Shown piece after piece: positions 49,736 through 60,781 of a stretch of 64,000 nt of DNA (positions are counted from its first letter, which is position 1; each line of letters opens with the position of its first letter). A program made the position numbers and the translations under genes. Origin of the DNA: Odiellus spinosus (lineage: Eukaryota > Arthropoda > Arachnida > Opiliones > Phalangiidae); the NCBI GenBank assembly GCA_963920705.1, contig OY987227.1, positions 18,563,434 through 18,627,433 of the forward strand. Direction: 5' to 3'. The notes below the pieces were generated by a model. That model was not told where the DNA came from and did not search any database. It was given only the letters and a program-made list of their open reading frames with translations.

Positions 49736-52700
49736 ATGGAGGAACAATACGATTCATACGCCAAATCAGCCGTAGATTTTGTTCAAGCCCAATTGGAATT
49801 CAATTCACCGGTAATATTTTTGAACAAATCTCAAATTATTTAGAAAAGAACTCGAAACCATAACAATTTGACATAGTACTCCGAAATTGGCCATTATCCA
49901 ATGGTTTTTATCGATTCTATTATGTGAAGGACTCGTTCGCGAATTAAACCATTCGGGAAATGTCTCTATACTGCGCGTAAAATCGTAAAAGATTTAGATT
50001 TTGATATTCAATTAAAAGAAAAACCTCCTACTTATTCAAACTTCGGCTTCGTAAAATAACCGCGACACGCGCTATTGTTACGCGTGACAATAATCGAGAT
50101 CTAGCTCGATTCAAAAGCAACGTTCATACTTTGAAACCGTTCAGAGTCTTCAAATCAACTTAAATAGAAAATAATTATATGTTTGAGAATTGATCTTTAC
50201 AATTGACCTCAAAATTTTACAATTTGACCTTTCTAAAACGTTTAAAAAGTCTTTAGTGTGAACGCGGCTGTAGAGTTTGCCGCAGCACGTGTCGCTGGGA
50301 TTTTATTGTCTTTTTATTTAGTCTGAGGTTCTCATTTGAATTTTATGCCAAAATCAGAAGGTCCACGATTTGTTTTTTGTACATTTCAGAGGCCGACATG
50401 TCCCGAATGTTTTAGTACGCAAACAGCAGAATCGATAGAAAATTCTTTCATTTTCCATCCCTTTAAGATCTAATTAGAAAGAGCTATTAAACTATTTAAC
50501 AAAGAATTAGTCATTTTAAGTGATAAGGATATATGTTTTTTAGTATACGGAATTTCAATATGTTTGGTAAATATTATTTTAATCGATTTAAAAAAAATTA
50601 TATTAGTTGGAGAAGGATTATATGATATTCTGCTGGGAACGAGGAGTCGATTTCCACTTTGACAAGGAGAGAACTTTCAAAAAAGCTCGGCATGAAATCA
50701 AATTTAGAATGGAAAAGTCGGACGAAGTAAGACGCCGCCTACCCTGTCAGTTGAAAATCCCCTACGGAGAAAGTGAAAGAGAAAAATTCGATCTTTTCGG
50801 GGCACACTCGCTCCCCGAAGATTCTCCTATTTTCATTTTAGTTCACGGCGGCGGTTTTATAGGTGGCTGGTGAGTTATTTTTGATAAAAAACCACATATT
50901 TTCCAATTTATATCTATACGCATTTCTTTAAAAAAAATCAGCCGCGAAGAATACTCATTTGTGGCAAATAAATTGTACGAGCAATCGATTGTAACTGCCA
51001 TCTTAGGTTACGATTTGGCTCCTAACGGTACGTTGGTGGATTGTGATGTTTTTATTTAGGAATAGTCAAAATAGGTGTAATATATTCATTTCCCGTTAAA
51101 ATTTCAAATTTCATTTCTTTATCGCGATTGAGTAGAGCATTTCAAAAATGAAGGAAAAGTAAAAAAATCAAAGATTTTCAATATTTTAATTATTAGATAT
51201 ATGAAAATTATTTTGCTCAATATTTAAATCATATATATGAAATTGATTTTTGTACCACGGTTGAACTCCCAGCTCCCGTAAGATTTTATTTATTGGTTCA
51301 TTAACAAGTTGTTTTTCTTGAAGTTACTCTGTACCAAATGGTGGACGAGATTCGTAAAGGAGTGAAGGCGATTCAGGAATTTGTGTAAATGTTTTTAAAA
51401 CTTTTCAAAAGAAAAGGTCTCACAAACGAATAGATTATAGGAAAAGAATGAGGATTTTTGAGACTTTTCCTTTAGGTAGATAATATAAGCACGCTCAATC
51501 GAATTGTTTAAAATACTGGTTTTAGCCTCGCACTATATGATATAGCTCAAGGATAATATAACAAATATGCTTGTTATTTTATAAACTCGTACGTGTATAT
51601 ACATATACGTACAAACGTATTATATCTGTATTTTATCAGTGTAGCAACTTTATCCTAAATTAGTCTAAAAAATGTTTGAAAAGAGGCAACTAGAAAAAGT
51701 TCTATCAGGAGCAGATCACTAGGAGTTTCTACCCGATCCCGTGGTTGAATGAACCTCCATCCGGAGGCACGGCAAAACTTTTACGGAATCCTCCCGCCAG
51801 CTTGCGCTCTCACCCCTTCCGAAATTTTATCTCTCTCGTCTGTGACAGTGCCTAGACCCAGCGATATTTCGCCATCTGTGAGACATCTCTCACACAGAAT
51901 AAAATTTATAAAATCAGGCAAAATATATAAAATTTCGAAAGGGAAATATTAGGTATTTCGTGGCTGGTCTGGAGTTCGGAAAGCGCGCCGCCCGCGTGGA
52001 AACTCCAAGTGAGCCTCTCCTGGTTATATTTATTAAAAACCGATATATTATGGTCGTTTTCAAGCGACGTTTTCACACGTGAAACCTAAATCGAAAAGTT
52101 TTTTTGTGTTTTCAAATGTGCTTTAGAACGAAAACGTTAAAATCCATTTTCTAATCAATTTTTCCTACCATGAAACTTAAAACTTTGTTAAAATTTAGAC
52201 GGCCTAAACGTCGAACATTTTTGGGCGGTATATCGGCTGGAGGACATTTGGTCGGTGCCGCTACTATTATAGGCTCCTCCGATCAGGCTCCTTCGATTGA
52301 TGGTCTAATTTTGATCGCGGGTGTCTACAATTTTCACCCATTTAGACTAGGTTTGATCATGACCACGAGCAAAATAGACGAGTAGGTTTTAATCATTTTT
52401 GATTCGGGTTTTTCGTGACATCTGACGACTTTCGTTTTTTTTTCTCGAGCCAGAAAAACTGCGCTACATTTCTCATTGTTTCAAAAATCTCCGGAACTCG
52501 TTTCAAATCGTCTTAAAACGAGATGTCCATCTGGGGTTCTGTTGACCGTCGGTGAATGGGATACTCCGGGTCTTAGAACTAAGCAGTATGATAAAATGAA
52601 AGAAGTACGCGTTAACATTTAAATGTTTTATACTCTTAAACCATAACCACGTATCTTGATCTTTTGAAATAGATCCCAAATGCGTGTTCGAAGAGAGTTG

Positions 52701-54849
52701 ATAACTTTTACTTTCTTCCTTATGAGGATTAACATCGTTTATCACTCCGCCTCTTTAGGTTTGCCCATTACACCAAATCGGCTTGAAAATTGACAATTGA
52801 TAACTTTTATCTCGCTTCTCAATACTTTGAGGTTTAATGTGTCGTGTAGTATTGACCTCTTGCGGATGATGCATTGACGTCACTGCGCAAGAGCTCACAT
52901 CCCCCTTTACAGGTCTGATTCAGTAGGTTGCCTACCCCTTTTGTAGGGGGTCATAATATACGCAAGAGATCTATTGACTCTTTTTAACTAACTTGTCTTA
53001 ATTATATACGCCACCTCGATTAATAAATTTAACGTAAAAGAAATCCGCTTTAGTCTCCATTCAGCAATATTATATTTAACCCCATTTCTATTTAATTACA
53101 AATAACAAACACGTAAGCCTAGCTTTGGGATCATTCTAAATTAAGATTAGCGCTCTTGTATTGAGTATTTGCCACTTTGTATTCGGAACTTCTCCTATTT
53201 TCAATGAACAGCTGTTAAAAAAATATTTTAAGCAGGGTTATGGTTATTTACGGTTTGCTCTTTTAAAATCACCAAAATGGTAATTGATAATTTAAAATTT
53301 TTAGGAATAAAAGTGAAAAAATTGCTAAAAGAGGTCTCAGTTAAAATTATAACGTTTTAAATCGTCTACAAAAATCTGCTTTTCCCTAGTTGTTCGTGTT
53401 TGGCGTCGTGAACAACGTGACAATGTAAATTACGCAGTAAACCCCGTAATTTACCAATTCTAGTATTCTTATTTCTTTAAACTGTGTTTAGTGAAACAAG
53501 CCCTAGGATTTGTTTAATAACAAAGTACGTAGCCTATACGTCACCGCGCCAAATGTGCCTATTTAAGACTAATTGGTATTTTCATTCTACCTAAAACGGT
53601 TAATATATTTATATATTTAATATAAAAGATACTTAGATATGGTTTTCGAGGGATATGGAAAAATACTAAAATGACTAAAATTATTTTCCGACATTCAGTT
53701 ACTTATGCAAGCTGATGTTCCTCTCCGATGCAAAACTATCCCGGAAACGGATCATATTGACATAACTTTGTCTTTGTATTATGACAGTGTTCTTACGAGG
53801 GTAAGTTGAGACACGACTACGACTAAATACGGCATTAATAAAATAACAATGTGTAGGAGTGTAGAACGGCCGTTCTGCCTCTAACCAATAGAAAACACGT
53901 GTGATATAGCCAGCCAATAAAAATCCATTTCATTGTGGTAGTCGTTTCCCGGGAATATCTCGAGTCTGAAGGCTCACGACCTATAGCATAGGCTGAGCGA
54001 GGAAAAAATATCTCTCTTCCCTCCGCGCCCTCGGGCACGAACTATTTTGTAGCGCTTCTGAGTATATACTATTATGGTTTGTCCGGTGAATAGGCAAGTG
54101 GAATGGAAAGAATTTTACAAGTAGTTTTTAACCCTTACAGAGGATCTGTCCCATCCAAACTTTTTGTTCGTTTATTTATTTTTGCTAAATAAACCCGACG
54201 GGCTCAGTTTATCTCAAAGGAATACGCTAGGGGATCCCCGATTAACTGTCTTGACTGTTTACACATACTTAGAATGAACATAGTGCACCAAACGTACTGG
54301 GTTAGCAGTTGTATACCCTTTACAATTTGGACTGTGCTTGATGGTCATTAGATGAAAAAAAAAGTTACTATTTTGGACAGCTTTTAAGTTTAGAAATTCC
54401 AAATAAACAACTTAGTAGCATTGAAACCTTCCCTCCTCCGCGTATGCTTTAAATCCCAGTCTAAAACACTACCATTTTTGACCTATAAAAATATTTGGGA
54501 CGGCATTAACCGCTTTGGGAAGTTTTTAAATAATAGCCATCTTTCTGACGCGTTACTGAGGCATAAATTGTTTTATGTATAATAATTTTTAAACCCTTAA
54601 GTATATCAAATTACGCGTTATAAATAGTTGGAAAGCTATAATGAGCGTCATATAACCTGACAGATGCTAGTTTTTATTAAACGATTCTTTTTGTTAAAGT
54701 AATTCAAGTTAAAAATGAAAAAATTCACTGTGAAGTTGTTTTACGCAAATTAGTCCCTTTAAGCAAATCGACAATGTTTTAAATATCGTTATTTATTATT
54801 ATTATAGGAAATCATTTCTTTCGTGAAAGGCAATACTATTATCGACTAA
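49736..54849 (+). CDS. Kynurenine formamidase (arylformamidase)-like alpha/beta hydrolase, copy 2
   Basis: Tandem paralogue of the gene 3 kb upstream. Exons: 49736-49810, 50607-50869, 50942-51027, 51324-51384, 52199-52381, 52454-52604, 53699-53800 and 54808-54849, giving 320 residues with all phases consistent. Residues 26 onward align throughout with copy 1: [13 protein letters not shown] with [33 protein letters not shown], and the last exon EIISFVKGN with EIIAFIKTG. Catalytic features are HGGGF (105-109, in place of HGGYW), GGISAG (Ser174), GEWD (Asp259) and ETDH (His292), so the triad is intact. It has one intron that copy 1 lacks, inside GYDLAPN/VTLYQMV (codon 142). The first exon is the least certain: it starts at an ATG in a good animal context (CCACCATGG) and ends in phase, but its 25 residues do not align with copy 1. 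Intron 4 holds a GC-richer repeat-like block. No disabling change is seen. Confidence 0.9.
50117..50272. mobile_element. Family C MITE in hydrolase copy 2 intron 1
   Basis: The left end is AACGTTCATACTTTGAAACC; the right end is AGTGTGAACGCGGCTG preceded by TCTAAAACGTTTAAAAAG. About 155 bases. It lies in the intron before the first exon that aligns with copy 1. Confidence 0.65.
51715..52015. repeat. GC-richer repeat-like block in hydrolase copy 2 intron 4
   Basis: This block is visibly richer in G and C than the rest of the intron. TAGGAGTTTCTACC near the left edge roughly mirrors CGTGGAAACTCCAAG near the right edge, suggesting a transposon about 300 bases long. The one open frame in it shows no known domain. 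Confidence 0.4.
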
Positions 54850-56673
54850 AACTGGATTTATTACTTTATTATTTTAACCACGGTGTGATGGATATATATA
54901 TGGGTCAAGTGCGAGGATGTAATAAAATTATCCTAGATTTATTTTAAACTTGTCAGCTTTATTTAACATATTTTTTAACCTTTTTAGGATAAGTGTTTGC
55001 GCAGGAATTGTTTCTTACATTTCCAAGCTGCCAACATTTTTTTATTTATTTTTTTTTACTTTCTTTTAAAGGCAAAAGATATAGGCACACCTTAAATTTG
55101 GGAACCCAATCCAACCTCTACACTTTTGAATCGTTGGAAAAAGGAATTAAACAATTAATATAACAGAAATATCGTTTTTGCGGGGTACACTATTGTACCT
55201 CGCTAAAACGATAACAATACGTGTAAAATATATGGTATTAAGGGTTTTTAATTGGAAAGGAGCTAGCTTCGCGAGCTTATACTCTGTTATCATAAAATTT
55301 ATTCAATGTCTTGTTTGAAAGGAGTTTATCAATTGAAACAATATTTTATTATACGTGTATACCATTTAATATCGAACGTCACGCTGAGAACTGGTCTTGA
55401 TAATGGATACAAAGTTCTACAGCCGTAAATTTGCTTTTAAGTATGTACAAAGTCTTTCAATCAAGTGGTTGAAATATTCGACCGAAGTTTCTTTAAGTGT
55501 GCTTAAGAAATACGTCGATATATATTCAGCCCTTGTTGCAGACACAAGGAAACCACATGATGGGCTTCTAAGTTAAACCGAGCTTAAAGGTTTGTTTAAA
55601 TATTTTATATTTAAGCATGCGTATTAGTTTTAACGTCGAAAACCAATATTTTGCTGGCCAAGCTAAGTTTTCATATATATTTAAAAATTTTCAACTATAT
55701 ATCCTGATTAAAATTTATTTTATTATACCATTATTATAATAATTATTAGTTTTAATATTTTTAAATTTTTAAATGCCCAATTTTATTTTAAAAAACGCCA
55801 TAATTAAGTTTTAAAAGTCAGGGTTTTCGTGGTTTTTCCAGGAATGTTTCTTAATGAAATTGACCCGGGTGTAAATGCGCACTTATAGATGACAGTTTTT
55901 CTTTTTTTAACAAGTAGGCACTTTCCTAATGAAAAATGTATGACTTCTTTGATACATACTTAATATTTCGCTTTGTATGTAATGTCTGGGTTTTATATAT
56001 TAGTACTTGATAAAGGGCATGTCAATCTCAAAAATATTTATCTTACAACCTTCTACATAATTTAAACCAAATATAGTCTAAAACAATTCCACGTGAAGTT
56101 GGCAAGACGCGCAAATGACATCTCTAATTTGTCGACTTAAAAAACGGAGCCTAGCTTTCTGCGTATTGCCAACTCAAGGTGGACAAAATTGATAGTGATT
56201 TAAAAGTTATAATCGTATTCCACGGACTCTTTAAATTCATAATTCTCTTCTGAAAAATATGTTTATCATAAATAATTTCGATAAGCTTCGCGATAAGTTA
56301 TCTATGTGGCCTTGTCAGCTGTAGCAAAATTGCATGAAAGCACAAAAAAGATATTATTTTGTCGAATATTATAAAATAAACGAAACTTAATTTCTTACTG
56401 TCAGCGCGAAATAGAAACCCACGTAGTTGAGATTAATTTCCTAGCGCAGTAAGTTTTGGAACTAGAAATACCAGAATTTTTTACTCCTCTGAAAAACAAA
56501 AACGACTAATATTTTGGTTTTTATTTTCATTTTATTCAATATGAAAATGTTTAGTTTTAGCGTTGTTGTGGCCTACATATGAAGATGATAAAATGTTCAT
56601 ATTCGTGTTTTTATTTTATTCAAGGTTATCGGTTGCGTCGGAGTGAAGAAAAGAATTCCGTCATCGTTACAAA
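54850..56673. other. Spacer between hydrolase copy 2 and the P450
   Basis: AT-rich and without recognised genes or clear repeats, apart from the candidate polyadenylation signal at 54921. The P450 promoter should lie in the last few hundred bases; no TATA box or initiator could be picked with confidence. Confidence 0.5.
54921..54926 (+). promoter_or_regulatory. Candidate polyadenylation signal of hydrolase copy 2
   Basis: AATAAA lies 72 bases after the stop codon of the second formamidase-like gene, a usual distance for an animal 3' UTR. AATAAA is common by chance in DNA this AT-rich, so support is positional only. Confidence 0.45.
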
Positions 56674-59600
56674 ATGTTAGGTCAAGCCATTTTCGACGTC
56701 GCCACTGGTGATTTAGATAGTTTTAGCGGGATAGCTCTACGTTTGGTAATTCTGACTTTGGTAATTGCGTGGTGCGTTCGGAGCGTTTTGGAGCGATTAC
56801 ATCATAGTAAAGGTTCCCGATTACCACCCGGACCTACTGGAATACCCCTTTTCGGGTATTATCCATTTTTGGGCTCAAACCCTCACGAAAAATTGGCGCA
56901 ATTGAAAGAAAAGTACGGAGGTGTTTACAGGTATGTTTATTTAGTAAATTTACACGAACATATATGCATGACCTTTTTCTTGACCTCATCTTAAAGGCGT
57001 AGTATCACGTAATTTTGGGAACGTTATTTTATTTTGAAACAGATTTTGGGAGAGCCTTTGGGTTTTCAGTGTTAATTATTCGTAGATATTTTCATATTTC
57101 GTGGAAAGTTTCTCCTCTAAATTCCAATTTTTGAGTACTATTACTTAAAAGGGATACTATACTCTGATAACAAGCTATGGTACTGTTGAAAACATGCTTA
57201 AAAAGAATATAATTAGAAGACCATTGTCGAGTTTTTATTTGTTTTTAGGCATATTTTAACCGTCTAAATTTTGCTTTAAAATATCTTGTTCTAGAGTCTA
57301 ACCAAGGAGGATTAGACAAGGAGAGGAAATGTGGGGCTGCGTTGAGTTAGAGAGAGAAGAGCCAACCTCCCACTCGGGTGGAAAGGGGGGATAGGAAATT
57401 CTCGAGGTAAACTGTTGTCACGTGGTCGCTAGCTAGCGCGTCTCATAAAGGATTCGTTTTACCCACGCGACAACATTTTACCACGAAACGTCTCTACCCC
57501 CGTTCTCCCAGAGTGGGAGTTTAGGCCGACGCAGTAGGAACCGCGCCGTCCCCACATTTCTTCTCCTTGTCTAATCCTCCTTGGTCTAACATACCTTTAA
57601 CGTGAGAAAGCCCGTTAAATTATTTCCTTAACCTCCGTAGATCACAGCTAACTTGTTGCTGAGTGATGCCTTTTTATCGATTCCTTATCGTTTAAATAGG
57701 CCTAACCCAACAGTAAAAACAATTATTTAACTAGAAATAAATTTAAAACTTACCAGATCATAGGATTAGCTGGATTCATGGAGATGACTCTTATATGGGG
57801 AATGCAGGATGTCCATGATCAATGTCATTGGTTGCTAGTCTTTACAAGGCTAGTTCAGAATATCTCCATGAATGCAACTAAGCCTATTTTGATGGCAAGT
57901 ATTAAATTTATTTCTAGTTTAATATTCGTTTGTAAATTTTTTACTGTTGGATTAAGCCTATATTTAAACGATAAGGAAAAGATAAAAAAATCACTTGTTA
58001 TTAGGTTGCATTCTCCCTTTAACAACTTCCTCCTTGTTAATCCCTTGGAAGCACAAATGTTAGTTAAGAATAGAGGCAAAACTAAATTGTTGTATAGATA
58101 TAAAACTCAATTTGAAATTTTTAACCCGCCTTTTCGAGTTAGGCCTAATAAAGTGTAGTTGGTTTTTTCTATTCCTAACTCGTATCTACTATATTTTTAG
58201 TTTAACGTTAGGTCGTAAATATTGCATCGTTTTGAGTGACGTAGAGTCGTTGAAAGAAGCTTACTCGAAGGACGCCTTGAATGGTCGACCATTGGATTCG
58301 CCCTTTTCCATAGCTAAGAATACTTCTTGTAAGTCTTCACCACTATCTTTAATATAATAAGTTTAAGGTCCGCTGCTGCAAAAAAAAAGCCAGGCCGACA
58401 AAATTTATACTCTTCTTCCGGTTTTTATGGAGCAGCTCGCCCTAGAGCCACTCATAAAAAACGAAATTAAGTCAGACCCAATATTTTTCTCTTATATTTT
58501 TTTTAGCCTTACTACATTTGGCGGGAAAACAATGGACGGATCAGAGACGTTTTTCGCTACATGTCTTAAGAGATCTTGGCTTTGGAAAGACGCGAATGGA
58601 AGATGTTATTCGAGTATGTAGTTTCACCTCAATTTTTTTTTTTTTTTTTTTTCATTAAGTTATTAACCCTGATTAAATTGTGGGAAAGTCAACCACGAGG
58701 TTTGACGTCATCCATATTTAGTACGACTACATTTATTGAAGTAACTTAGGATTCTAGTTTTTGCATCAAACCGAATTTACAAATGTTGTGTGAACCGTGA
58801 TTTCAGTCACAAGGGAACCTCTTGTTTGACCTAGGACTAAATAGCCAGTGAGGGCTATCCGTCAATGAATATTATGCGCCTAGGAGAATTATTCCAGTTT
58901 TGGTTGAATTGTCTGTACTTATTTTAGCGCAGGAAACATATCAATAAACTTGAGAAAGTGTCTAAGATTATATTTGACGCCAATAAAACGTTGGGCAGAC
59001 AAAATCATATATCGTAAAGATCATAAAAAATTCCACAAAAGCCAACAAATTTCGAGTGACGCGATAAAAAAAAATCTGAATCCACCCCTAGCTGTTACTC
59101 TTCCGTTACTTTCATCAGATAGGAAGGCATCCAAATGAGATTATAGTTTAATATTGTCTGTCTTCCCTCCCATTCCATAAATTATACATTAATATTTACA
59201 TAATATTTACGCCGACTGCCGCCGTTTGGGTGTCTTAAATTATTGCGTAATATGTTATGAACTTTTGACTGATCACGTGACCCTTTGACATCATTCTCAT
59301 CCCTTTCCATGATATATTGTATAAATATTTTTTTAATAGCACGAAGTTAAAGTTCTAATAGAAGAATACGAAAAATCGGAACGACATCCTGAATGTTTCC
59401 ATCGTCTTTTCGCTCTAAGTACGACGAATGTCATTGGATTTTTACTTTTTGGTCGACATATACCTTTCAACGATCCCAACCGTAGGATTATCGACGAATA
59501 TTTAGAAGAGATTAGTGATTTTCACGGACAGCTTAGTCCGCACGCTTTCTTCCCTTGGGCCAAAAGATTACTCTTTAGTCTACCAATGTCCAACTACGGA

Positions 59601-60781
59601 AAAGCTTTGTCTCTCATCAAAAGACTAACAGATTTCACCAAGTAATTGGATTTTTTAATGAATATAATTATCATGTTGTTATAAAACACTTTGAAGGGAG
59701 GGCGAAGAGGAAAGTGATTTTTTTATCGACTTGTTCGCGTATTTCAAAATTTCTCCATGAATTTCCGAGTGTTTTTGATTTATTTCTAGTTTTAGCAATT
59801 TTTTTCCATGGTGTATTAGACCTATTTAAACGATAGTGAATCGATAAAAAAATCACTTGTTGTTATTCAGGAAGGAAATTGAACAACACGCCTCTACTTT
59901 GGACCCTGATTGTACAAGAGATTACATTGACAGTTTTTTGGTTGAAAATAGTAAACCAGAAAGTGATCCAAAAACGTTTTCCAGTAAGTTAATTCATCTA
60001 ATAACTTGAGAACATCTAATCAATGATTCCATATCTAAAGCAACTTGAAAATAATTTGTACCTTATAGATGACGTTTTAAACGGCAACATTGCCATGTTT
60101 CTTCGAGCCGGAAGTTTAACAACCAATGGTACGGTTGAATGGTCATTGTTGGCCACCGCCTTGTATCCGGATGTTCAGAGTAAGGTTCACGAGGAAATAG
60201 ACAAAGTGATTGGCAACGATCGTACGCCAGAATGGAGTGACCATTTGAAGATGCCTTATATCTCAGCGGTCTTAACCGAATCCCAACGCTGGAGAACCAT
60301 AGTGCCCATTAATCTACTCAGATTCACGACCGAAGATAGCTCGGTCAAAGGTTACCATATTCCTAAGCACACGACGGTAATCTCGAACTTGTGGGCTATC
60401 CACAACGATTCCGATTACTGGGAGGAACCGGAAACGTTTAAACCGGAAAGAATGTTGAACAAGGAAGGAACCGTTGTCAACAAAACTGACTCTTTCGTTT
60501 CGTTTTCAACGGGTGAGTACTGGTTTTTAAATTAGGTCTTTACTAACACTATAAACGGTAAGTGACAATATTAACGAAACCGAATAGGTCGTCGGGCTTG
60601 TCCTGGCCAATCTTTGGCGCATATGGAAATGTTTCTGTATTATGCCACCTTATTGCAGCGCTATAACGTATCTTTGCCGGAAGGTGATCCTCGGCCATCC
60701 GAGAATGATATGAAAGGGGTTTGTCACATAACAACTCACCCTAAAAACTTGCGTCTCGTTCTGCAAAATAGAATTGTTTAA
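56674..60781 (+). CDS. Cytochrome P450, CYP2 clan, microsomal
   Basis: Heme-thiolate monooxygenase, expected in the endoplasmic reticulum membrane with P450 reductase. Exons: 56674-56930, 58201-58328, 58507-58613, 59340-59641, 59871-59983, 60069-60512 and 60588-60781, joining in phase to 514 residues. In order: an N-terminal membrane anchor (about 20-40), proline hinge LPPGPTG (50-56), C-helix WTDQR (138-142) followed by RFSLHVLRDLGFGK, I-helix RAGSLTT (315-321), K-helix ESQR (373-376), PERM (428-431) and heme-binding FSTGRRACPG with Cys455. VLRDLGFGK and WRTIVPINLLR are typical of arthropod CYP2-clan enzymes. Oddity: the I-helix motif is normally AG-x-(E/D)-T-T, and here Leu319 takes the acidic position. 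Intron 1 (1270 bp) holds three repeats; intron 4 is mostly a family A MITE. The start codon gives a normal anchor and length. The family number and substrate cannot be assigned from sequence alone. Confidence 0.95.
57000..57115. repeat. Decayed family F-like repeat in P450 intron 1
   Basis: Part of this stretch resembles the nested element at 29557-29728: GGGAGAGCC, TTTCAGTGTTAATTATTCG and CATATTTCGTGG match GGGAGTGAT, TTTCAATGTTAATTTCCCG and CTTTTCGTGAC in the same order. The inverted ends are not preserved, so limits are approximate. Confidence 0.5.
57302..57585. repeat. 284-bp fold-back element in P450 intron 1
   Basis: Outer arms CCAAGGAGGATTAGACAAGG and CCTTGTCTAATCCTCCTTGG are perfect complements. 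Pairing resumes inward: GAAATGTGGGG with CCCCACATTTC, CTCCCACTC with GAGTGGGAG, TGTTGTCACGTGG with CCACGCGACAACA. The middle is GC-rich. It would form a long hairpin in the unspliced transcript. Confidence 0.88.
57660..58018. mobile_element. Family A MITE in P450 intron 1
   Basis: The right end is intact: AGGTTGCATTCTCCCT plus TTAA (58019-58022). The left terminal repeat is lost, but the inner sequence (TTTTTATCGATTCCTTATCG, TAAATAGGCCTAA) is present from about 57660. Both outer arms and a central region with GTCATTGGTTGC are recognisable. Non-coding. Confidence 0.85.
59695..59870. mobile_element. Family A MITE remnant filling P450 intron 4
   Basis: It opens after TTGA with AGGGAGGGCGAAGAGGAAA and GTGATTTTTTTATCGA. 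Its mirrored right arm, TAAACGATAGTGAATCGA then AATCACTTGTTGTTATTCAG, runs directly into the intron's AG. The element makes up about three quarters of the 229-bp intron. The central hairpin is mostly deleted. Confidence 0.8.

Noticed and set aside
49442-49747. 101-codon minus-strand frame overlapping the ATG of hydrolase copy 2
   Set aside because: It begins in the family A element and runs antisense to the first exon; no protein similarity is recognised.
57778-58158. 126-codon open frame in P450 intron 1
   Set aside because: Most of it is the family A MITE read through; it has no similarity to the P450 or other proteins.
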